Source of the DNA: Gyromitra esculenta
Lineage: Eukaryota > Ascomycota > Pezizomycetes > Pezizales > Discinaceae
DNA length: 64,000 nt
NCBI GenBank assembly: GCA_038503075.1
Contig: JBCAML010000001.1
Coordinates: forward strand, 2,852,001-2,916,000
Reading direction: 5' to 3'
Of this stretch, positions 56,426-64,000 are shown piece by piece. Under the pieces are notes generated by a model that was not told where the DNA came from, did not search any database, and saw only the letters and a list, made by a program, of their open reading frames with translations. Within the stretch, counting starts at the first letter, position 1; the number at the start of each line of letters is the position of its first letter. The position numbers and the translations under genes were made by a program.

Positions 56426-56545
56426 CTTGAAAACCCTCACCCAAAAACTCGAGTCGATCAATTGCTTGCAGCTTTGGCCCATAGGCTCTTCTAGGCCTCT
56501 GAAAACCAAACCGCTGGCTGGTTTTGCTGGCCGCGGCCTAGATGT
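56426..56545 (+). repeat. Inverted dispersed repeat, copy 1
   Basis: About 120 bases matching 58225-58350 in reverse orientation, including TCGATCAATTGCTTG and TATAGGCTCTT-like cores, with many transition differences. The two copies flank the long-TIR element. They may be the arms of an older, larger element. Confidence 0.6.
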
Positions 56546-56766
56546 CTATAAAAAGAAAAGCGTGCCAAGAAATCACGACCATAGCCAAGATCATAAATAC
56601 AATTTCGCACCCTAAAAAGCTGCGCAAACCCTGCAGGCTGTTAAAAATCGATTTCTAGGGGTCAAAATACCTCTATGAAATATGAGAAATAGTTGCTCGC
56701 ATGATGTTGTAGCTTGCTGCACCCCCAGTATAAACTAAACAGTACTAATGTTTGTGCAGTTGCGTA

Positions 56767-57549
56767 CAGCGGCTCATAGCTACCAAAGTCCGATCACATC
56801 TCGGCTAAGCAACCACCACCATATTAAAATACATTTAACTAAAAAAGAGAAAAGAAAATCGGGAATAGTAGAGCTAGTTAGATAAAATTTAATTACCAGT
56901 TTCAATTGTTCTTTGGGGTGCTTGGCTGTTGCAATTTGGTTGCATTTTGGGTGCCAGTAGCTACATGTAGGTATATTGACCATAGGGTGAAAAATGCACA
57001 CTTGAGATTGCCTAATCAAAAATGCATCAATAAAAGTGGAGCTTAAAATCCATGTCACATTATTGATCTTGCCTCTTACTGAGCCTCTCCATTTTTCTCT
57101 CCACTAATTTTTTTTCTGGTTGCAGTGGTATATCAAATCTTGGATTTCACACTTTCAGTTCTTCAGGCTGACTAACTTGCAAGTCACATATCAAGGTGCC
57201 GAAATGATCGCAAATGTGGGAGCTGAACAAAGAGAGCAGTAAATTCAATTTGGTGCTATCTGGTAGTTACAATTCCATGCTGTCGTAATAAATAAATAAA
57301 AAACTATCACTTATAATCCTAACCCCTAGCTTCAAGCTAGTTGCCCACTTTACCTCCTCCAAATGCAACCAAATTAAAACAGCCAAGTACCCCTAAAAAC
57401 GATTGAAGCCGATAGTTAAATTTTATCTAACTAGCTCTACTATTCTTGATTTTCTATTCCATTTTTTAGTAAAATGTTTTTTAATGTGGTGGTTGCGTGG
57501 CCGAAATGTGAGAAACTGCGGATCGGATTTTGGTAGCTATGAGCCGCCG
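56767..57549. mobile_element. Long-TIR DNA element, copy 2, complete
   Basis: A 783-bp element flanked by TA (56765-56766 and 57550-57551). The left end is CAGCGGCTCATAGCTACCAA and the right end is its complement with one difference at the second base. The arms pair over nearly 200 bases. It is homologous along its length to copy 1 at 31301-32237, in the same orientation. The centre carries AT-rich non-coding sequence. Confidence 0.85.
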
Positions 57550-58224
57550 TATTTACGTCCAGCAAGACCCTACGGTTTTTGAAGTACCACGACACAACGG
57601 GCTTGAGATTGGTGGGCAGAAATCAACCAAAATATCTGATATTCAGTGGAAAGGGGAATATAAGACAGTTAACTACATATGCGATTTATTTAAGGAGTAA
57701 TAAAGGTAGAATAAAATTCTACTTTATTTTTAAAGAACTTGAAGGTTTGTCATCGTCTGGTTGTATTGCAGTACTTCGAAAACCGCAGGGACTTGTTGGA
57801 TGCAAGTGTACAAGGCTCTCACATATCTCACGTATTTAAACAACAAAGGGTACTGCGCATGATACGACACAATGCGCGCAGCTATTCTTAGTATCGAATA
57901 GGGATATTTTTGCCCCTAAGAATCGATTTTTAATTGACCGCAGGCCTTACGCAGCATTTCTAGGTGAAATTGACTAATTATGATTTTGGTCGTAATTTCT
58001 TGGAACACCTTGGCATTTATAAAAACCTATTAGATCATAAATGGCACATAGAAGGAGTCTTTACAGCATCAATTTGACTCTAGGAATCGATTTCTACATT
58101 CAAATATCCTTATTGCGCATGTTGAGCGCGCTCATGCGGTTTGTGGTTGGGTTTTCACATTGGGCCGATGTCTAACATTGTGAAAGTACCCACATAGTCA
58201 ATTTACACCCGAAAAGTCAATTTT

Positions 58225-58350
58225 AGGCCCACTAGACTGCGGTCAGCAAACCCAGCTAGCGGCTTGTTTTTCTGAAGCCCAAAAGAGCCTATAGACCAAA
58301 GCTACAAGCAATTGATCGAATCGAGTTCCTGGATGAAGGTTTTTGAGAGC
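58225..58350 (-). repeat. Inverted dispersed repeat, copy 2
   Basis: Reverse-complement partner of 56426-56545. Differences are mostly C/T and A/G. A faint match continues a little beyond both ends. Confidence 0.6.
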
Positions 58351-58481
58351 ATGTCTACCAGGTTGTTGGAAAGCAAAGGCTGAAATTGCCTAATATAGCT
58401 TAGCGCCGACGCCATCGCTCCGCGCTTCCTAACAACTTGGATACGAGGCTGCTGCCGCAATTTCCCCGTAATACCGTAGTA

Positions 58482-58698
58482 CCGTAATACCTCAGCAGTA
58501 CCGAACGGGGCTGGGTGACAGGAATTAATTCTGGGTTGGTCAAAGGCAGATTGGGGCTCAATTACGACCAGTAAATAGATGCCAAGATCAACCTGAGAGG
58601 TAAATTTACTGGTCTTAACTGAACCCCTATGTTTCTGCGACCAATCTAGAATTAATTCCTGTCACCCAGCCCCGTTCGGTACTGCTGAGATATTACGG
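58482..58698. mobile_element. TA-flanked near-perfect hairpin element, 217 bp
   Basis: The first 60 bases, starting CCGTAATACCTCAGCAGTAC, match the reverse complement of the last 60 with only three differences, and weaker pairing extends to about 95 bases. TA flanks both ends (58480-58481 and 58699-58700). Almost the whole element is stem. Its right end lies 135 bases before the isomerase start codon. Confidence 0.85.
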
Positions 58699-58833
58699 TA
58701 GCCCATCAATTCCACGATTGGATTGAAAGTAGAGGTGATGGCGTAGATAGAGTCCCGCAGTCTTTGTCTTTAGCCAACCTTACTTAGGCTAGTCTTCCCA
58801 AAAACCAACTTCCAACATCATCGGTTTTCCACT

Positions 58834-59742
58834 ATGCGATCTGTGCGTCCTATCTATCCAACCCTCCTGGTGCGGTCCAACGGTTCGCAGAGACTGTCGT
58901 TCGCGCAGCTACAAACCTATAGAAGTATTTCTTCTGCTCCCGTCGAAGGCGCAAAAAGGGCTGCGGCAAATCTTGCCGTTAGGACCCACTTTATTCCCGG
59001 GGCAACATATATTGGAATTGGGTCAGGTTCGACTGTCCCGTATGTGATTGAACGTATCAAACAACTTCCAGCAGAACAATATTATCATACTCTTTTTATA
59101 CCAACGAGCTATCAGTCACGTAGCTTGATACAGAGTGCTGGGTTAAGATTAGGGGCCATTGATACGATACCTGTGAGGTCCATCGATGTGACATTTGATG
59201 GCGCGGACGAAGTAGACCCATGGTCGAATTGTATTAAAGGAGGAGGAGGGTGTTTGCTGCTCGAAAAACTTGTTGCGGTGAATTCGAAGAAATTTATTGT
59301 CGTCGCTGGTTAGTTTAATCACCGCTCTAGCATGAAATCGACTTGTAACGAGATCATAGACCATCGTAAATTGTCTCCCTCCCTTACAACTCTGTACAGT
59401 CGTGGCATCCCGTTGGAAGTCTTGCCCGCAGCAGCACCCCATGTACTATCAATCCTCGACACCATTGGCTTTTCAAGGTCAATCATCCGCATAGACGGCG
59501 GAAAGGCAGGGCCAGTCTTGACTGACCACGGCAATTACATCATCGATGCGTTGTCTCCTGGCCAGTGGCAACCAAACTGGCAAGGCCTGGGAGTTGAAGG
59601 AGTTGTTGAGGCTTTGGCCAAACAGCTCAAGGAAATTGTTGGTGTTGTGGAGCATGGTATCTTCTGGAAAGGTGATAGGAAGGCCGATGCTGCATACTTC
59701 GGAATGGAAGATGGAACTGTAAGGGAGAGAAATCCAAGATAA
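58834..59742 (+). CDS. RKI1: Ribose-5-phosphate isomerase (RpiA type)
   Basis: Interconverts ribose 5-phosphate and ribulose 5-phosphate in the non-oxidative pentose-phosphate pathway. Exons 58834-59308 and 59360-59742 encode 285 residues. Family landmarks: GIGSGSTVPYVIE (phosphate-binding loop), IPTSYQSR, VTFDGADEVDP with the catalytic Asp residues, and IKGGGGCLLLEKLVA with the Lys-Gly segment. The second exon gives DHRKL, IRIDGGKAGPVLTDHGNYIID and VEHGIFW. The first 36 residues are Arg-rich and free of acidic residues (FAQLQTYRSISSAP), like a mitochondrial presequence, and no other Met occurs before the conserved core. Confidence 0.93.
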
Positions 59743-60174
59743 CTTAAGCAAGTGTAGCTTGCGCACAATGTCTATGAAAAATTGCCACTTGAGGCCAAGT
59801 ATTATTTTACATGTGATATGGCATCATGACCCAGTCTCTTAACAGGGACGAGACTTCAGCCAAAGCCACACAATTTGGGGTTGTTTTGGATTCTGAGTAT
59901 ATAAAACATAAAAGAAGAGTGACTGTGACATACATTCAATACAACGTATTTAGGTTTTTTAAAAGCCTTTCGGCTCTTTTATTGTGCAAACCCTTTTAGT
60001 GCAAGCCAATCCCTTAGAAATCGATTAACACTCATTTCCATACATCCTGTTCTTAGACTAATATATGCTTGATAAAGTATTAAATGTAGAAACGAGGCTA
60101 TGGCCCCGATATATTGTTCTTGTCTGTATTAACTTGAGGATATGGTAAATTATGTAGCGACAACATCTTACACT
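59743..60174. other. Convergent intergenic spacer, about 430 bp
   Basis: It lies between the 3' ends of the isomerase (+) and the 818-residue protein (-). It contains AAAAGCC..GGCTTTT-like short palindromes near 59961-59980. No gene. Confidence 0.5.
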
Positions 60175-62631
60175 TTAAGCATCCCATTCCCCCTCCAACC
60201 TTCGCAAAGCTCTTTCAAGTACCCTGTCTCCCACTATTCCCTTAAAATTTTTCCTCTTCTCTTCGATATCCATCTTCAAAAACCCCCTTAAACCACCCTC
60301 TCGGCACTCTCTCAAAACCACTTGAGCTCCAAAAGCATTAAACCCAGCCTTCCTCAAAAACCGCTCCCACAGCGTCTCTTCTTCCAATAACCTAGCTGTG
60401 GATCCCTCCCTAATCATTAATGCTACTACCCATCTTGCAACCACGGTTTTGTCCTCATCTATGACTTTTATATGAACTCCTGCCCGCAATGCTGCTGCAA
60501 AGGCAGCGAATCCAGCGACTGTCTGGGAGTCACTACTGCGTACTTTACCGAGGACCATTACGAATAAACGCTCGTATAATATTGCTACGTTGACTATACG
60601 TTGTCGAATGGTGCTGAGAGTATGGTTAGGTAGTGGGGCCTGCCGAATCTTCTGTAGGGTTGTGAAGATTATACCAGAGAGTGGCGAGAGCAACAGGTCT
60701 GCTTCGGTGTCGGCGTGGTTTTGATTGAGGGAAATTCCGGCGAACGTGTTTAGGATCGGCACGCTGAAGTCACGCTCGATGATAACTGCCGTAGGGTATA
60801 GCTCTTTGATTAGTTTGAATAAGAGACGTTCGGTAAGGAGGGTCGTTGAAACGATGAAAGTACCTGGGGGAATGGGGAGCTGGATTTTTGGAACAGGGAA
60901 CGGCGGGGACACTGGAATGGCAATAAGCTCTGCTGAAGCAGTGGATTTTGTGCTAATTTCGATTTCTGGATTTATTTGTATCTTTCGTGAATTTGGGGTT
61001 TCTGCTGACTTCTTAGCTACTCGTGAGCGCAAGGCCATGAAGGTGTCCAAAGGGCTCTTGTTTAAAATCCCTGTATCTTTCTGCGGACTACGTCCTTTTC
61101 CAGATTTGACTCTACCTCCATCATCTGCTGCAGCTTGTATAGTGCTATAGGCTCTGGATTTCTTTTGATTTTGCTTTCTCGTTATGAGAGTTTTCATATC
61201 CATCCTCAATGTGAAAACCCCCAACTCAAGTTCCACATCTTCTTCTTCGAACCCCTCAAGTCCTAAAGTCCTCAGTCCCTCAATCAAAATTCTCTCACTT
61301 TCATCTCCTTCCTCAATTTTTAGCACAAACTCATTTAGTAGTTCATCATCCCCCAGGCTCTCGATTGGAATACGGATTGAGCTCCTTATAAAAGGCCTCC
61401 ATGATAGATCCATCCCAACACTTCCACTCCCACCCCATTTTCTTGCCGCTAGTTCTAGCCTTTCTTCGAAGTCATTTACCCTCCAAAAACTACTTTCTAG
61501 CTTCTCCCAAGGTGGCTTTGGTCTTGAAAAATCCATTACCGGAACCTCAATCCTTAGCGTAGAATCTGCCTCTTGAAGTTGTTCCTGGGCCAGTTCTCGA
61601 TCCACTCTGACCAGAATACTCGTTCCTTCCACTATGTTCTCCATATCCTCATAATCTGGGGTATTGATACGCGGTGGTAGTTCTAGGTGTTCAAAACGGA
61701 CCTTTTTTGTGGTAGACGTTGGAGGAGTAAGCAGTGTTTCAACCATCAATGTTTCTGGCCGGGGCCGTTTCCGAATTGGTGATGGCGTTGGGGGGAGAAG
61801 CTGTAAGAACTTAAGAGTCGAATCTGGGGATGGATCGACAAGCATTGAGTCTGCGGACATAAACGGTGCTATGAGATCATCAATTAATGTAGAAGTTTTC
61901 CCAGCATCTAATGGCTTTAGGTCAAATACGCCATCTAGTCTTAATGATGGGAAAGCGATAGGCGATGAAGGTAGGAGCGGCGGGGTTATAAATTTAGAAT
62001 TTTTTGGCTGTAGATATGGATCAGAAGGTTTGATATGTAAAAATAAAAGGGGGTCTCTGACCTTGCAATATCCTATCTCCTTCATCATCTCCACGGCCGA
62101 CGGTGGCGTTTCTAGCCTGTGAATATCCTGCAAGAATTGTAATGCTTCAGGTCCGATTGTTATTCTTTCCACCTCAGAATCCCTCACATGGTCCCACACC
62201 TGCCTCCTAATATTCCTATCCCACATGATTCCTGCGTCTCCGCCCATACCCAACGATACTTCGTTCAGATAATCTTCCTTGACTCTATGTGCCTTCCTCT
62301 TTCTTTTCTCGATCACTAAAGGCTCCTCCATACGACTAGCCTTAGATCGTCGTAGATCTTCCGAAATCAATATCTTATCTTCATCTGGAGCAGTCAGGAT
62401 TGAGGAAAGGTAGATAGCAGTTTCGTGTTCGAGTATCAGTTTCTCAGAGGAACTAAAAACTGGTAAATATGGCGCATCAAGGTCATCGCTGGACGAGAAA
62501 GTGAATGGATCACGGATGTCGGTGATAGGATTGATTGGAGGGAGGCGGCAGTACGTGTTGGGTTGTGGAGCGAGGAGGTAATTACGAGCGAGATAACGGC
62601 GGGTATAGATGAGTAGTGCTTCGTCTGACAT
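60175..62631 (-). CDS. Large protein with possible XPF-like domain (Zip2/SHOC1-type candidate)
   Basis: Single exon of 818 residues from the ATG at 62631. The N-terminal 400 residues are acidic and Ser/Pro-rich with a basic EKRKRKAHRVKE patch near 105-118. From about residue 590 to 770 a compact domain reads GTFIVSTTLLTERLLFKLIK, then AVIIERDFSVPI, then ADLLLSPLSGIIFTTLQKIR, then YERLFVMVLG. This strand-helix order is like the catalytically relaxed XPF-nuclease fold. A basic helical tail follows and could be a helix-hairpin-helix region. Zip2/SHOC1/SPO16-type meiotic crossover proteins have this build and evolve fast. No ERKxxxD nuclease motif is seen. The assignment is tentative and the protein may be an unrelated fungal family. 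Confidence 0.6.
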   Translation of the reverse strand: MSDEALLIYTRRYLARNYLLAPQPNTYCRLPPINPITDIRDPFTFSSSDDLDAPYLPVFSSSEKLILEHETAIYLSSILTAPDEDKILISEDLRRSKASRMEEPLVIEKRKRKAHRVKEDYLNEVSLGMGGDAGIMWDRNIRRQVWDHVRDSEVERITIGPEALQFLQDIHRLETPPSAVEMMKEIGYCKVRDPLLFLHIKPSDPYLQPKNSKFITPPLLPSSPIAFPSLRLDGVFDLKPLDAGKTSTLIDDLIAPFMSADSMLVDPSPDSTLKFLQLLPPTPSPIRKRPRPETLMVETLLTPPTSTTKKVRFEHLELPPRINTPDYEDMENIVEGTSILVRVDRELAQEQLQEADSTLRIEVPVMDFSRPKPPWEKLESSFWRVNDFEERLELAARKWGGSGSVGMDLSWRPFIRSSIRIPIESLGDDELLNEFVLKIEEGDESERILIEGLRTLGLEGFEEEDVELELGVFTLRMDMKTLITRKQNQKKSRAYSTIQAAADDGGRVKSGKGRSPQKDTGILNKSPLDTFMALRSRVAKKSAETPNSRKIQINPEIEISTKSTASAELIAIPVSPPFPVPKIQLPIPPGTFIVSTTLLTERLLFKLIKELYPTAVIIERDFSVPILNTFAGISLNQNHADTEADLLLSPLSGIIFTTLQKIRQAPLPNHTLSTIRQRIVNVAILYERLFVMVLGKVRSSDSQTVAGFAAFAAALRAGVHIKVIDEDKTVVARWVVALMIREGSTARLLEEETLWERFLRKAGFNAFGAQVVLRECREGGLRGFLKMDIEEKRKNFKGIVGDRVLERALRRLEGEWDA

Positions 62632-63025
62632 GACTCAAGATGGTTGGAAGCAGCTAGGGAAATATCATGAATAGATATCGGAGTTGGGCGGATAGCGAAA
62701 GATTCATGAGAGAGATGTTCTTCGTGGGGCTAGAGGTGAGAGATGAACGCTAAGTGACGAATAAGTTAAAGCGGTAGATAAATCCAATAGCTGAATTTGA
62801 GTGCATAAGACACATATTTATGCATATATGAGGCTGTAGTAGCTAAACATCTCCATCTACTTTACAAAAATACATACAGAGTAAAAGAAAAAAAACCTTG
62901 TTGAAAGATCGCTCCCGCTCCCTATTATGCACAAAAACGATTACTAGAATAAGTAAATAAGACAAGAACAGAACATGAAAAATTACACCAACAATCCTAT
63001 AACACCATGATCTATGGTATTCGAT
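62632..63025. other. Spacer between two minus-strand genes, about 390 bp
   Basis: It holds the promoter of the 818-residue protein and the 3' flank of the dioxygenase. There is an A-rich tract at 62880-62897. Nothing else is seen. Confidence 0.5.
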
Positions 63026-64000
63026 CTAGTCATTGTAATTGGATTGTCTTGCGCCATTCTTGTTAACTGACGGTCTGCCCGTCGCAGCATTCAGTTCCTC
63101 CTCCTGTGATTTTCCACTAGGGTCAAAGACGGGGCGTTCGCCATGAGGAGTAACACGAACTGCATGACGCATATGAGGGGCAAATCCAAAAGTGGCGGAA
63201 TGGTTCTAAAAGTAGAGATATTAGCAAACTGAGATGAGATAGATGTAACGGGAACGAAAAAACTTACACAAGAGCGATTATCCCAAAATGCAACGCTATT
63301 CTGCTCCCATCTAAACCTAGCGTGCAACTCCTGCGTCGCAACGACGATATTATTGAGATACTCTAAGATAGCGTCGCTCTCCATTTTTGGGATGCCAACA
63401 ATCTGTTTGACGAACCCGGGGTTCACGAACAAGCTCTTCCATCCCGTAACAGGGTGGGTACGGATGAGCGGATGCTCTGTAATGATAGGCTCACGACGGA
63501 CAGGGCGGCCAGCAGCGCGGGAACCTGTAGCTTGCTCTTCAGCTGAGTGTAGGGCTGTTAGGCCTTCCAAATACTTCTGCATGTGCGAAGAGAGACAGTC
63601 GTAAGCTGCGTACTGAGAGGACCAGAGGGTGTCCCCTCCGCCACCTCTAGGAGGCCCGTTCAGGAGCTTGAGAGACGTGTAGGAAGGTGGCTGGATCTCG
63701 TAGGTGACCTGCGTAGGATGTTAACATAGCGTGCTAGAATCGCTAAAGTAATGAATGGTGAACGAACATCAGCATGCCATAGATAAGAAGGTGCAAAAAG
63801 TGCCCTTTGATCAAGGCTATTCCCATCTGTGTACACAACATGCACTTCCTCTAATCCCGCCCTTTTCGGCATAGCGGTTGTAGCATGTTTATGCAAGACC
63901 CCGAAGTACCTTCCGAGTGCTAGCTGGTCCTCAACACTGAAGTCCTTCTGATCGCGGAAAAATACGACGCCTCTAAATGCAATCAACCTAGCAAGATCGT
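63026..64000 (-). CDS. TauD/TfdA-family 2OG-Fe(II) dioxygenase, 5' end beyond window
   Basis: Alpha-ketoglutarate-dependent dioxygenase like taurine or sulfonate dioxygenases. Minus-strand exons are 64000-63768 (start cut by the window edge), 63708-63268 and 63205-63026, all joined in phase 0. The visible protein has RLIAFRGVVFFRDQKDF, FGVLHKH, the iron motif W-H-A-D, VTYEIQPPSYTSLKLL with GGGGDTLWSSQYAAYD, VTGWKSLFVNPGF, FRWEQNSVAFWDNRSC and the distal NHSATF. The 2OG-binding Arg lies in MRHAVRVTPHGERP. All iron ligands are present. A GTTCGT donor ends the first visible exon right after the Asp codon. Sulfonate use is likely but not provable. Confidence 0.9.

Larger units (their letters stand above)
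55650..58833. other. Repeat-rich intergenic stretch, about 3.2 kb
   Basis: It contains the second long-TIR element (56767-57549), an inverted pair of 120-bp repeats around it (56426-56545 and 58225-58350), and a TA-flanked hairpin element at 58482-58698 in the promoter of the isomerase gene. No gene is supportable in the rest. Confidence 0.6.

Noticed and set aside
31301..57551. CRISPR array or prokaryotic system
   Set aside because: No regularly spaced short direct repeats. The repeats present are terminal inverted repeats of eukaryotic DNA elements.
60725..62122. Plus-strand frames of 130-152 residues opposite the 818-residue gene
   Set aside because: Antisense shadows rich in Ser, with no motifs, while the minus frame is continuous over 818 codons.

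Overview
The window reads as nuclear DNA of a filamentous ascomycete (Pezizomycotina). Genes carry many short introns of about 45-115 nt with GTRNGN-type donors, CTNAC-like branch points and YAG acceptors. The recognisable genes are eukaryotic and fungal in type: TYW1, the NEDD8 E1 subunit ULA1, ribose-5-phosphate isomerase, an Asi-type RING protein and a sugar-porter transporter. I cannot place the organism more finely from sequence alone. Most genes had to be rebuilt by joining exons. Every multi-exon model whose exons I list gives a total coding length divisible by three with no internal stop, except the gene cut by the right edge, where only the phase-0 joins of the visible exons could be checked.

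Layout. 1-2.36 kb: AT-rich, with a poly-A-tailed repeat fragment. 2.36-4.62 kb: a 13-exon sugar transporter that looks like a pseudogene until it is spliced. 4.98-6.25 kb (-): secreted alpha/beta hydrolase. 6.3-11.1 kb: gene-free, with a 450-bp hAT-type MITE that has a perfect 8-bp target duplication. 11.1-21.7 kb: gene island with an Asi-like RING membrane protein, an unknown membrane protein, a membrane-anchored SDR (-), a tandem-ABC ATPase (-) and a small divergent gene. 21.7-33.5 kb: mostly gene-free and rich in degraded inverted-repeat elements, including one DNA element nested inside another. 33.5-41.1 kb: two diverged paralogues of a probable PD-(D/E)XK-fold protein family. 41.5-42.3 kb: retroelement-like repeat. 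42.8-44.0 kb (-): a sensor-like single-pass membrane protein. 45.65-46.23 kb (-): a decayed carboxymuconolactone-decarboxylase-like gene. 47.4-54.2 kb: 2OG-Fe(II) oxygenase, then ULA1 (-) and TYW1 (+) sharing a 288-bp divergent promoter. 55.0 kb: small secreted protein. 55.7-58.8 kb: more elements. 58.8-64 kb: ribose-5-phosphate isomerase, a large possible XPF-like (Zip2/SHOC1-type) protein (-), and a TauD-family dioxygenase running off the right edge (-).

The genes form no obvious pathway cluster. Conserved housekeeping genes alternate with repeat-rich accessory stretches. Six TA-flanked element copies from five families, two hAT-like copies and several unflanked inverted repeats occur here, and many of their arms differ by C-to-T and G-to-A changes, which suggests RIP-like mutation. 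The most unusual protein-coding content is the PD-(D/E)XK-like pair. They share a core and a short upstream motif but have unrelated C-termini: an acidic decapeptide repeat followed by a basic tail in one, and two hydrophobic segments in the other.
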